A DNA stretch of 64,000 nucleotides from CBDBEU01 sp965204565 (GTDB taxonomy: Bacteria; Pseudomonadota; Alphaproteobacteria; Rhizobiales; TMED25), in assembly GCA_965204565.1 (NCBI GenBank), contig CBDBEU010000005.1, forward strand, positions 1,302,001 through 1,366,000. Direction: 5' to 3'. Shown piece by piece: positions 53,262 through 62,786 of the stretch. Made by a program: the position numbers and the translations under genes. The notes under the pieces were generated by a model, which saw only the letters and a list, made by a program, of their open reading frames with translations, ran no database searches and was not told where the DNA came from. How positions within the stretch are numbered: position 1 is the first letter of the stretch; each line of letters opens with the position of its first letter.

Positions 53262-56200
53262 TTAAACATCACTTATCGCAGTATTTAGCGTCATCATGAT
53301 TGTGCGCATGATCCGATCCGTCTCGGACAGAATTTTCAGGATGCTTTGATAGTGCTTCACATCATCAAAGCTGAGGGCGCGGTCCTTGCGGTCCTTGAGC
53401 CATTTCTGGGCAGGCTGGTACCCGCCTATGTAGAAGCCCCATGCAACATCGGGTGCATTGTCAAAACACTGGGTCTTGTTGATCCAGACACGGCCATTCT
53501 CGAATCGAGGCTTGTCCACAACATTGTCGCCGTCTCCTGTGAAGGGAAATGGCGTGGCGCCGACGGCGGCGGGGTCCATCAGATGAAGACGGCGCAGTTC
53601 CGCGCCCTTCTTGGAAACGTCCCGGAACTCGTCGGGGCCTGACGGCCACGGGATGCGGGGGAAGTCGATTTTCAGAAACTCGGCATAGGTCTCTCGATAG
53701 GCGGGGCAGTGCAGCACGCCATAGATGTAATCGAACACCTGCACCTCGTCGGGTTTGCCGTGGGTGGGTGCGCGGCCAGTTTTTGCAGGCGGTTGTAGAG
53801 TTTTGGGTCGAAATTGACGCGGCGGGTTTGGTCGATGTCTTGGTCAGAGGGGCAGAGGTAGAGGGGGAAGTTCTTTGCATTGGACGCGGTGGTGCCAGAT
53901 AAAAAAAATTACCTCCGTAATATTATTGGTCACAAATGCGTGGTGAAATTCCGGATCACGAATAGAGCCAGGAGCAAGAAGACCCAGGTTTTTATGATCT
54001 GCATAGTGGCGCATGACTTCAGCGCGGGGGCGGCAGTGGAAGCCCCGTGAAGTTCCAGTGTAGAAAGTCCATCTGGTATCAAAGGGGCGGTATACCAAGG
54101 GCACTACACGTTCTTCATCCAATTTTGCGTTTACGTCCGACTGTGCGGACTGAATAGTCCAGTCTTGTACATCTTTTCCAAGCTTATATTTTTCGCGCGC
54201 CGCCTCCGGTTCCAAGGCGGCGAAATCTTGGATACGTCGCCAAAGGCGTTCCCTGTTTTCATCGATGGTCAGGCTATCGCGCGCCGTCACGATGCCCACG
54301 GAATTGACGGGCATGAAGGCGTTCACGCCAAACCCTTTTTCATAGACCGCCAGCTTTGCAAAATCCCGTCGCACGAAAGGATGCCGCGGCGCGGGGCTTT
54401 CGAGCGGCGCAAACATTGCCGCCGTCAGACCGGCGGCCCGCAACGCCTCATACTTCGCCGCCCGCGTACCCCAAAGATCGCCGTGCATGATTTCGGCCGG
54501 GCCATCGCCGCCGTCCTTTTTCTTCACGCCGATAATGATCGCCACGCCCTGCTGAATGTCGAAGACGTTGTTGTCGGGCCTGCCCTCGGGCGTGACCTCT
54601 TTCTTTTTTGCGTTGCCGTGCAGGTCGAGCACCCAGATGCGGTCGAAGGTGTCGAGCAGGCGCCAGCGCATGCCGCGAAAGGTGGGGTTGTCGAGATAGC
54701 CGTGGTTGGTGATGAACCCCAGCACGCCCTCGCCGTTCTTCTCGATCAGGTGCGACGACAGGCGGATGAATTTTACGTAGAGATCGTTGAGCCATTTCGG
54801 GTTGCGCTCTTTGAGCTTCGCCTTGCCGCCCGGCTCTTTCTTGTAATCGTCCATCAGGTCGCCGAGCCAGCCTTCGGACACGCCGCCCTCGCCCAGATAA
54901 GGCGGATTGCCGATCACGCACATGATCGGCGTGTCGCGTTTGACGGTGTTGGCGCCCTTTGCCTCGCGGCTCAGCCATTTGGCGAACGGCAGCGTCTCGT
55001 TCGCCGGCTCGCCCTCTTCCAGCGAATTGGTCAGGTAGACCGACAGGCGCGGCGGGCTGCCGGTCGGCTTGTAGCCCATCTCCGTCAGGATCATGTCGAG
55101 CTTCATGTGGCACATGGCATAGGAGGCCATGAGAATCTCGAACCCGTGCAGGCGCGGGATGAGATCCTGCTCGATGTATTGCGACCACATGCCGGGGGCA
55201 ATGTCTTTGACCTTCGACGCGATCCGTTTGATCGCCTCGGCCAGAAAAGTCCCCGTCCCAGTGGCCGGGTCGAGGATTTGAACGCGGTGGACCTCGCGCT
55301 TCTCGGTGGCGTTCTTGCCGTTCTTGCGCAGCTTTCCCGATTTGGTCATGGCCTTCTGGCCGGTGTCCCAGTCGATCATGACCTTCGATGTGTCGGCTAA
55401 TCCGTCCGCCAGCCCAAACTCGGTTTGCAGCACTTCATCAACTGCACGCACGATGAAGTTGACGACCGGCTCGGGCGTGTACCAGACCCCACGCGCCTTG
55501 CGTTTCGTGGGGTTGTAGGCAGCGAGGAAGGTCTCGTAGAAATGAAGGAACGGATCGTTCCACCCCGTAAGCTTGCCGAAGCCCTCCATGAGCTTGGTCA
55601 CATCACAGGCCTGGAACACGCGCGCCAGATCGTCGACGATCCATGCAATCCGGTCATCGAGATCGTACCCCGCAACGTAGGTGAACAGACTGCGCAGGAA
55701 CGGATTGGACTTTGGAAGCAAATTCAATGCCTCCTGACGGCTGAACGTGTCCGGACTGGTGTCGTGCAGGCGGGCGGCGAACATCCCATAGGCGATTGTC
55801 TCGGCGTAAATGTCGGCGAAATCCTCCGCCGTGATGTCGTGGATCAGGTTCTCGCGGAAGGCGTGGAATTGCGCGGCGAGTTCGCTTTGCGGGTTTTCGT
55901 CGTCGACTAGTGTCCTGCCCAGCACGTCCTTGATCAGAATGGCTTTGCCCGCCATGCGTTCGGCCAGTTCCCTGGGGCTGGTGATGGTTTGGGGGCGCCG
56001 GGCGATGAAATCCCGCAGTAGATTTTCGAGTGTCGTGTACTGATCCGGCTTCGGCTGAATGCACGTAGTAAGGTCGGCAACGCTGACCGAGGCCACCAAC
56101 TCACCGTCACGGTAGAAATCCCATTCGAGGCAGTTGGTATAGATCAGATTCGGTAGTGCCGCCCGATATCTCTCTTGCTGATCCTTATTGCTGGTTTTGA

Positions 56201-56444
56201 GATCATGAATTCCAACGGAAATGTCTTTGGCCTCAACATAGCCGATCACGATATCGTCTTTGGCGACGAGAAAATCAGGTGCGCCACATGCGATCTTTTT
56301 GGGTTCGTTCAGCGCCGTCACACCATCCGAAATCGAGGACAACAGATTTTGCAAGGCAGCGCGATATGAATGTTCCGTCGCCGCACCTGTGCCATAAGTA
56401 CTGGCAACTCCTGCGAGATAACTTTGAATATTCAATGCCTGCAA
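53262..56444 (-). pseudogene. Restriction-modification fusion (type ISP/IIG-like N6-adenine methylase-nuclease), two frameshifts
   Basis: About 1,060 codons from a TTG at 56444 with GGAG eight bases upstream. An N-terminal nuclease-like region (GAPDFLVAKDDIVIGYVEAKD, PD-(D/E)xK pattern, about 54-74) precedes a helical part, then an N6 methyltransferase with SAM motif DPATGTGTFLAEAI (about 405-418), NPPYLGEG catalytic motif (about 510) and a C-terminal target-recognition region ending PAQKWLKDRKDRALSFDDVKHYQ. Two one-base shifts break it: at the run of eight T (minus strand; A8 at 53901-53908) after EVIFF, and at repeated CCCA near 53758-53770, between which NAKNFPLYLCPSDQDIDQTRR is read. The C-terminal ORF 53262-53744 alone lacks the methylase. 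Single-base slippage could restore each. Confidence 0.75.
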
Positions 56445-56559
56445 AATTGTGCTCCACTGCTCAATCCGTTATCTGCAATGAGGTCCACATAGCGCAGACG
56501 TTTTCCAACCATACCGCCAACGATATCGGACATTTGGTCAATGGTGTCCTTATTCCAGG

Positions 56560-57121
56560 ATGTTATGTCGAGTCGCAAATTCAGGCGCCGGACCGAACGC
56601 AACCCGGCCTGCCGCCGAAAAAGGGCCGTGGCCGGACCATGACCCATGATGACAAACGCAACGGCACGACCACGCTGTCCGCAGCGCCGAACGTGCTGAC
56701 CGGAGAGGTGTTCGGCAGGAACATGGGCCGGCACAGGCATCAGGAGTTCATCCGCTTCCTGAATGCGCCGGAGCACGACATGCCCGCCGGAAAGGCCGTG
56801 CATATCGTGCCGGACAATGTCGCGACGCACAACACACCGGAGGTGATGCGCCGGCTCGAGCGTCACCCGCGCCGGACATTCCGCTTTACCCCGACATCGG
56901 CGTCATGGCCGAACGCCGTCGAAGGCTTCTTTGCCGGACTGACCGGGCGCTACCTGAAACACGGCGTCTTCTGCCCGGTCGTCGACCTCCAGGCCGCCAT
57001 CAACCGCTTCATCAGGGAGCACAACGAAACCGAGGCAAAACCCTTCACCCGGCGCGCCGATCCCGACCAAATCATCGCCACCGGAAATCGAGGATTCCAA
57101 ATGTTGGAAGCAATCCACTAG
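56560..57121 (+). mobile_element. IS630-family transposase, C-terminal remnant
   Basis: The readable part, SQIQAPDRTQPGLPPKKGRG, HRHQEFIRFLNAPEHDMPAG, IVPDNVATHNTPEV, FRFTPTSASWPNAVEGFFAGLTGRYLKHGVF and LQAAINRFIREHN, is the catalytic half of an IS630-type DDE transposase. The N-terminal half and both ends are missing. Its end at 57121 abuts a cut gene on the other strand. Confidence 0.75.
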
Positions 57122-57461
57122 GTCCATTGGCGCTTCCTTCAAAAGATTTAAAGAGGCTGACCAAAACCGTTTCGTTATCTGGCTTTCCAGCTTCATAAAG
57201 ATGGAGGCAAATGACTTGGCTGATGATGTTTGCCCAAGCAACATAGGCCTTGTAGGCGAACAGCCACAAAGCGCCGCTTTCAGCCCATTGGGCCGACCTT
57301 AATTGCGGATAATTCTTGACCCCTTCAAGAGCTTTGGCCTTCCAGGCTTCATCAGCATGAACCGTGGTCGACACCAAAAAAACAATGCTGCAATTATTCA
57401 GTCTTATATTATTGGTACCTATTTCAAATTTGAATATTGCAGATTTTCTTTGATGCCGCAT
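57121..57461 (-). pseudogene. Hypothetical secreted-type protein, cut by the IS630 remnant
   Basis: From an ATG at 57461 the frame has a hydrophobic stretch (NNCSIVFLVSTTVHA) like a poor signal peptide, then DEAWKAKALEGVKNYPQLRSAQWAESGALWLFAYKAYVAWANIISQVICLHLYEAG and ends in insertion-sequence DNA soon after SLFKSFEGS. I do not recognise the family. The loss of the C-terminus at the IS630 boundary makes it probably non-functional. Confidence 0.4.
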
Positions 57462-57563
57462 TTCGGTTTCCGGTTAAAGGAAAAATGATGATTCCACTCC
57501 CAATCCCTTCAAAATCTCATAACCACTTGGACGATCCGTTTCAGGAACAAAGGGACTTGTTGT

Positions 57564-57776
57564 GTGAACAGATTTCCAAACTGCCGCGTTTTTCTCATCG
57601 CCGGTGGCAAGCCGCCCGTAACCATTCCCGAAAAAACGAAATCGCCTGCACCCACGCCAAAGCCCGCATCCAGCAAACCCAATGCCGGTGTGACCACGGT
57701 TGCCGTGGTTGCGGTTGACGGCCTGGTCGCGTCCTGGTGGGACAAGATCGCCACCTTTATCACCAATCTGTTTTAG
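57564..57776 (+). pseudogene. Possible phage endolysin C-terminal piece
   Basis: The frame ends with a Pro/Lys/Ser-rich linker (TIPEKTKSPAPTPKPASSKP) followed by one hydrophobic segment (GVTTVAVVAVDGLVASWWDKIATFITNLF). Such a linker and terminal helix occur at the ends of some phage-derived lysozyme-like proteins, but no catalytic domain is visible upstream, where frames are broken. It directly precedes two holin-like frames. Weak assignment. Confidence 0.3.
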
Positions 57777-57788
57777 GAACCTGATCCC

Positions 57789-58084
57789 ATGAACTTTGCA
57801 ATCCTTGCTCTCGTCACCGCAGTCGGCCTGATCATTGCGTGGAATATCTATCCGCCATTGCGCGCCAAATTGCGGGGTTGGTCGACTATCATTGAAGGCA
57901 TCATCGGAACTGCCTTCGCTTACTTTCGGCATCTTTGCCGAAACCCTTGGAATAAGGGCAGCGAAGCGGTTACCTACCGGAAAACATCCTGACCTATGTG
58001 CCGATAGTTCTGTCCGCCTGGGTGGTGATGAAGCGTATCCAGACCAAGACGCCAATTGGTAATGGTAAGGCAGACGGCAAATGA
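57789..58084 (+). pseudogene. Frameshifted small membrane protein of a phage lysis-like cluster
   Basis: MNFAILALVTAVGLIIAWNIYPPLRAKLRG is a clear membrane helix and WSTIIEGIIGTAFAYF follows; shifts near 57930 and 57975 are needed to reach LPENILTYVPIVLSAWVVMKR and the end TPIGNGKADGK at 58084. The last four bases overlap the next gene start in ATGA. Small membrane proteins in this position often act as holins; inferred from context only. Confidence 0.4.
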
Positions 58085-58275
58085 TTGGTCGCATTTTCTC
58101 ATGGCTTGCAGGCGGCGGCATTGCAGCAATTGGCAAAGAACTGAACCGTGCCTATCAAGCCAATCTTGAAGCAAAGAACGATCGGGAACGGATTGAATCT
58201 GAAAAGCAGATCGCAACGCTTCACGCGCGGCTTCGCTTTCACTCGGCTTTCCTCTACCTTCTACCTTCGGCGTAA
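58081..58275 (+). pseudogene. Phage holin-type protein, N-terminal fragment
   Basis: 64 codons: IGRIFSWLAGGGIAAIGKELNRAYQANLEAKNDRERIESEKQIATLHAR, like the first part of three-helix phage/GTA holin proteins whose later helices (with a WIRPA-like motif) are missing here. It starts inside the stop of the previous frame. The C-terminus is replaced by unrelated residues before a stop, so it is probably truncated. Confidence 0.4.
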
Positions 58276-58329
58276 CGAGAATAGCCGTTCCGATTCGGTC
58301 GTCGGCACGGCCCCGAACATGGGCAGGGC

Positions 58330-58719
58330 GTGGACAAGCGGAACCTCATCGGGCGGTACGGCTTCTGGGTGCTGGCGTTGCTGTGGCTCCCGGCCGGGGT
58401 CATGGCACAGGCGGCGGTGCGGTTCCTGCCGGAACCCGGCGCGGGGCTGCAAGCGCTGTCGGAGCTGGTACTAGTCGCGCCCTGCGGGCTGCCGCTGGCG
58501 CTCGGCTGCCGGCGACTCTGGCGGCTGCGCTACAGGCGCGCGGTGTGGCTTGCCGGGATCGGCTTGGGCGCCGTCACAATCGCGGCAACGTTGGTGGCCG
58601 GTCTGCTCGGACCCATCGCGACCGCGGTCTACGCGGCGGTGCTCGCCCTGCCGGTGTGGATCGCCGTGTGGTGGCTGGCGCGGCTGAGCGATCACACCAC
58701 ACGGAGTCCTCTAAATTGA
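58330..58719 (+). CDS. Four-helix membrane protein of unknown function
   Basis: 129 residues from a GTG at 58330. Hydrophobic segments at about 10-30 (FWVLALLWLPAGVMAQAAV), 44-62, 74-96 (AGIGLGAVTIAATLVAGLLG) and 97-115, with arginine-rich loops (GCRRLWRLRYRRAVW) on the inside. It is intact, unlike its neighbours, and its base composition is more GC-rich. No family recognised. Start choice is weak, as no good ribosome binding site is seen. Confidence 0.5.
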   Translation: MDKRNLIGRYGFWVLALLWLPAGVMAQAAVRFLPEPGAGLQALSELVLVAPCGLPLALGCRRLWRLRYRRAVWLAGIGLGAVTIAATLVAGLLGPIATAVYAAVLALPVWIAVWWLARLSDHTTRSPLN

Positions 58720-58734
58720 GTTTGACTTTCTGAC

Positions 58735-59050
58735 GTGATTCAATGGCACCAGAGCGCTGTTGGCTTTCAGGGGGGTGCATGGTGAAGACCTGAACCCTGG
58801 TTGATGCGACGATCATCAAGGCGCGAGCGAGGCCGCTGACAATCCATCGCATCCCGGGATCGCGTCCCGGGCGATCGGCGTCGTTTACGTCCTCATGGCC
58901 ACCGAGGCGACCGAAGACGGATCGGCGTGGACGAGGGTTCGGAACTGATCCGGGCGCTGGAGACCTCATCGGTCGACCTGCACGACGGCGAGGCCTTCGG
59001 AGCACTGGTCAGCGGCGGCAAGGCCTATCCGACATTCACGGGATGATGGC
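58735..59050. mobile_element. Mosaic of IS5-type and IS1380-type fragments
   Basis: On the plus strand TLVDATIIKARARP (about 58795-58838) and, further on, DEGSELIRALETSSVDLHDGEAFGALVSGGKAYPTF (about 58926-59036) are two pieces of an IS5-type transposase. Between them, on the minus strand, GHEDVNDADRPGRDPGMRWIVSG is the N-terminal part of an IS1380 transposase. The middle fragment thus splits the first. All are inactive. Confidence 0.55.
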
Positions 59051-59204
59051 CATCGTCGAGCCGATATTGCCTCCACGGGCGGACATCTGCAACCCCGGAC
59101 CATCGTTGTGGGGATCGATGGACAGCGAGAACGGTGACGCCGGCGTATATCGCGCCGGGATTGCCGATTTCGTCGTCATCAGGACACACCTCGCCTGTGG
59201 TTCT

Positions 59205-60434
59205 TGCCGGACTGCATGACAACCGGACGCGTCACGCCGGCGCCGGCTGCGGCCGAAGTTCGGCGATCAGCCGCAGGATCTCGGCGAACAGGCCCCTTGG
59301 CACCGCGCCCTCGGCCAACCGGGCCAACTGAACTGGAACGTGACGTACCGGCCGTGTGTGACGATCCCGGCGCCGATCCTGATCGGCTTCTCCTTGAGGC
59401 CGGTCGGCGCCCTGCAGAAAGACACCGGGATTGCAGGCCGATGCATGAAGCTAAAGCCGCACGGCATTGTTCCGGAACCTTTGGCATGACAGCCGGGTCT
59501 GCACAATCGCGTTCCTGCCGTCCTTGATGTGCTGCCCGGCTGTGCAGCGCCGGTTGCAGAAGGCGACCACGCGCCTGGCAGGGCGGCTCAGCCTGGTGAC
59601 GATGAAGCCGACGCGCGGGGCAAGTTCGCCCGGATGCCGTTCGACCTCGGCGACGACCCGCCATGATTTGTCCCGTGACGCGGCCTGATACGCGAAGTCG
59701 CCGCAGATGCGCCGCACATGGGTCGGCGGGCGACCCGCGGGGCGCTTGAGCACAGGCGCAATCCTGCTTTCCGGAACAGCGGTCTTCCCAGGCCGGATGG
59801 CGCAGGAACAGCCTTCCGCCTCCGGCGTCTTGTAGAGTTCCGGGACGGCAAAAGCGGCATCGGCCCGGAAGAACCGCATCAGCTCACGATCCGCATATCG
59901 CGCCAACACCGGCTTGAGCACATTTTCCCGACCGTCAGCGCTGTGAACATTGCCGGGGCGCAATGAACGGCGTTCGAGGCGGCCAAGCCGGTTAAGGACG
60001 AACAAAGGGTGATGGCACATGCAGCCGAAATGCCCGTTCCAGGCGGTGCCTTCCTGCGCGCCATGGGTCTGCGCGCCATGGGGCGGGCCGACCGAACCGT
60101 CCATGTCCGGTGTGGTCCGTTCGGGCGCCATCGCGGCGTGAGCCCGATCGATCCCCCGATCAATCGATCGCCCGAAGACCGGCTGCCGCAAAAGCCCGAC
60201 CACGGAATGCAGACGGTTGTGGACGGTTCGCGGATCTCCGAGAGGACCGCCGGCAATATCGAGCAATCCCGGGGTCTCGTTCAACTCCCGGAACGGCAAC
60301 GGGCCACCGTCGGAACCGATCCTCGAGCCATGGCATTCCAGCCGCACCCGCCAGCCCGCACAACATGCTGAAATATAACATATTACCGGCTGCCGGAGGC
60401 GCGAAAACGTCACGGTACCTGGGGAACGTGGGAT
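59205..60434 (-). mobile_element. IS1380-family insertion sequence, degenerate copy 2
   Basis: On the minus strand from the shared tip (ATCCCACGTTCCCC at about 60434). The transposase reads VRLECHGSRIGSDGGPLPF, GLLRQPVFGR, RFFRADAAFAVPELYKTPEAEG, LKRPAGRPPTHVRRICGDFAYQAASRDKSWRVVAEVERHPGE and RLSCQRFRNNAVRL up to about 59451, then continues in other frames to a family-like end RPQPAPA with a stop at 59232. About 150 bases including DVNDADR are deleted. HGAQ-HGAQ shows a small tandem duplication. Frameshifts make it inactive. It lies just upstream of livK. Confidence 0.75.
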
Positions 60435-60557
60435 CTAATGTGCAAGAATTCTGATACCTTGGCCGGTTTCTGTCTTAGATGCAGTTTCTATGGCGATTGG
60501 CCGCTCCAAGTTGAACCACCTAAGTCTGACCAAACTTGCTCGTTCGAAAGAAACACC

Positions 60558-60586
60558 TTGACGGATTCGTGTTCTCCCGCGAGAAT
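60558..60586 (+). promoter_or_regulatory. Candidate promoter of the liv operon
   Basis: TTGACG (60558-60563) and GAGAAT (60581-60586) are 17 bases apart, about 66 bases before the livK ATG. The -10 is poor, so this is tentative. It lies between the insertion sequence and livK. Confidence 0.3.
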
Positions 60587-60651
60587 CCCATGCGAACGTT
60601 TGCATTTAAACAAGAAAACTTGGTGTGAATGTTTCTCACGGGAGGGAATCT

Positions 60652-61941
60652 ATGAAATCGGAAAACATTGGATTGGCCTTGGCTGCTGCCGCCATGTCCG
60701 CAATGATTGCTGGATCGGCATCAGCCCAAGAATCTGTCAAGATTGGATCTTCCTTGCCGCTGACCGGTGGATTTGCCGTCACCGGACAAAAGCACAAGGA
60801 AGGCTTCGAGATGTGCATCAACATGATCAACGACAATGGCGGCTTGCTGGGCCAGCAAGTTGAATTGATCGTCTCCGACAACCGCTCCGATACCGAAACC
60901 GCGATGAACCAGTATGAGCGGCTTATCAATGTCGACAGCGTTGATCTCCTGTTTGGGACATTCTCAAGCAAGCTGACATTTCCGGTCTCCTCGGTTATTG
61001 CAAAGAACAACATGATCCACCCGGTGCCTTCGGGCGGCGCATTGCGCATCTGGGAGCAGGGTCATGCCAACATGTTTTATTTCCAACAGGTGCCAGGCGA
61101 ATATATCGGTCGCTCGGTTGTTCAGGCACTGACGGAACTGGTAGGCGACGACAAGCCCAAATCAGCCGCTCTGGTCCATGCCGACGACTTTTTTGCCAAT
61201 GCCATTCGCGCTGGCCTTCTGGGCGAACAGGTCAAGAATCCCGGAACCGGCGAAGTCGTGGTCAACATGGCGCCAGGCTTCCTCGCCGATGGCGGTATTG
61301 AAGTGGTCTATACTGAAACCTGGCCGGAAGAAGGTTTTTCCGACTGGTTGAATCTTGCCAACTCGATAAAGAATTCAGGCGCCGAAATGGTGATCGCTCT
61401 ATCGGCGTCAGCCGAGGAAGCCGTCCAGCTTCAGCGTGCCTTGAAGACCGTTCGCGCCGAACCCAAGGCGATCTTCATGAGCCAGGGCACTCAGGTCGAA
61501 TTTGAGGAAGGCCTCGGTGCTGATGCAAATGGCGTGATGATCTATTCTTCATGGGATGCTGCTGTACCGTTTGAGGGCATGTTGAACGGCAAACCCTATT
61601 CAAACCAGGACTTCGTGCGTGATTTCCAAGCGGAGTTCGGCCGTGCGGCTGACGAAGATTCGGCCATTCCATTCGCCGTCTGTCAGGGCATCGAACAGGG
61701 TATTCGCGGCGCACAATCGACCGACAATGCCAAGGTAGCCGCTTGGCTTTCAACACGTACCGCCGATGATCCGGTCAAGACAGTCCTCGGCAACTTCTAC
61801 TGGGACGAGCGCGGTCTGCCACACAACCGCTCGCCGCTTCTAGTCCAGTGGCAGGACCAGAAGCTTGAGTTCGTCTACCCGACCGCAGATCTGGGTGATC
61901 TCGTAAAGCCGCTGGTCTATCCACGACCTGACTGGAACTGA
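60652..61941 (+). CDS. livK: Branched-chain amino acid type ABC transporter, substrate-binding protein
   Basis: 429 residues. A signal peptide (LALAAAAMSAMIAGSASA) precedes ESVKIGSSLPLTGGFAVTGQKHKEGFEMCINMINDNGGLLGQQVELIVSDNRSD, the start of a periplasmic Leu/Ile/Val-binding (type 1) fold. The ATG at 60652 follows GGGAGGGA. The family also carries aromatic acids, amides and urea, so the ligand is not certain. First gene of the importer; a hairpin at 61955-61978 separates it from livG, as is common where the binding protein is made in excess. Confidence 0.9.
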   Translation: MKSENIGLALAAAAMSAMIAGSASAQESVKIGSSLPLTGGFAVTGQKHKEGFEMCINMINDNGGLLGQQVELIVSDNRSDTETAMNQYERLINVDSVDLLFGTFSSKLTFPVSSVIAKNNMIHPVPSGGALRIWEQGHANMFYFQQVPGEYIGRSVVQALTELVGDDKPKSAALVHADDFFANAIRAGLLGEQVKNPGTGEVVVNMAPGFLADGGIEVVYTETWPEEGFSDWLNLANSIKNSGAEMVIALSASAEEAVQLQRALKTVRAEPKAIFMSQGTQVEFEEGLGADANGVMIYSSWDAAVPFEGMLNGKPYSNQDFVRDFQAEFGRAADEDSAIPFAVCQGIEQGIRGAQSTDNAKVAAWLSTRTADDPVKTVLGNFYWDERGLPHNRSPLLVQWQDQKLEFVYPTADLGDLVKPLVYPRPDWN

Positions 61942-61954
61942 GCAACAAGCTCCC

Positions 61955-61978
61955 GTGCGGCCGCTCCGGCGGTCGCAC
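61955..61978 (+). terminator. Hairpin between livK and livG
   Basis: Stem GTGCGGCCGC/GCGGTCGCAC with one G-T style mismatch and a 4-base loop, 14 bases after the livK stop. No T-run follows. It may protect the livK mRNA end or partly reduce read-through into livG. Confidence 0.45.
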
Positions 61979-62012
61979 AAATTCTCAAAAACTGCTGCCC
62001 ACGGAATATTCG

Positions 62013-62786
62013 ATGGATGCATATGCAATGCTCGACGTGCGCTCGCTTTCCAAGCATTTCGGTGGCCTGCGCGCCGTGGACAATTGCAGCTTCTCGGTTG
62101 CCAAAGGATCGATCACCGCGCTGATCGGTCCCAATGGCGCGGGAAAGACCACCGCATTCAATTGCATCAGCCGCACCATCTCCCCAACCTCCGGCGAAGT
62201 CTGGCTGGAGGGTGAGCGCATCGATCAGCTAAAACCGCACCAGATCACCCAACAGGGCTTGAGCCGAACATTCCAGATCAGCCGCAACCTGGAAGATCTG
62301 ACGGTGCTTGAAAACATGGTCGTGCAATCGAAGTTCGTTGGCTGGAAAGCGCTCTTTGGACCCGCCATGACCTCGATTGAACGCGACAAGGCGATGGAGA
62401 TTCTTGACTTCCTCAATATCACGCGCCTGGCGCACGAGGAGACCAGTTCGCTTTCCTATGGTCAGAAAAAACTGATGGACTTTGGCGCCCTGTTGATGTC
62501 GGAGCCCAAGATCATTCTTCTCGATGAGCCTGCAAGCGGCGTCAATCACCGCCTGCTCGACGATATCATGGAACATATCAGGGCACTGAACGCCGATGGC
62601 ATGTCAGTGCTGATTGTCGAGCACAACATGGATGTGGTGATGTCTCTCTCCCACAAGGTCGTGGTCATGGCGTTCGGTCAGATCATTGCTGAGGGCAAAC
62701 CGGAAGACATCCAGCGCGATCCGGTGGTGCTGGAAGCCTATCTGGGCAGCAGCACCGCGACTGAGGAGGCACCAGCCGATGCCTGA
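62013..62786 (+). CDS. livG: Branched-chain amino acid type ABC transporter ATPase LivG
   Basis: 257 residues. Walker A GPNGAGKTT (about 38-46), signature SSLSYGQKKLMDFG (LSYGQ, about 148-160), Walker B IILLDEPASGVN and the switch histidine in VLIVEHNMDVVMSL. The variant ASGVNHR fits the LivG subgroup. An ATG at 62028 is an alternative start. Its end overlaps livF by 8 bases. Confidence 0.95.
   Translation: MDAYAMLDVRSLSKHFGGLRAVDNCSFSVAKGSITALIGPNGAGKTTAFNCISRTISPTSGEVWLEGERIDQLKPHQITQQGLSRTFQISRNLEDLTVLENMVVQSKFVGWKALFGPAMTSIERDKAMEILDFLNITRLAHEETSSLSYGQKKLMDFGALLMSEPKIILLDEPASGVNHRLLDDIMEHIRALNADGMSVLIVEHNMDVVMSLSHKVVVMAFGQIIAEGKPEDIQRDPVVLEAYLGSSTATEEAPADA

Noticed and set aside
54165..55400. 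Plus-strand ORF of 411 codons opposite the restriction-modification gene
   Set aside because: Antisense shadow; the minus strand carries the methylase motifs.
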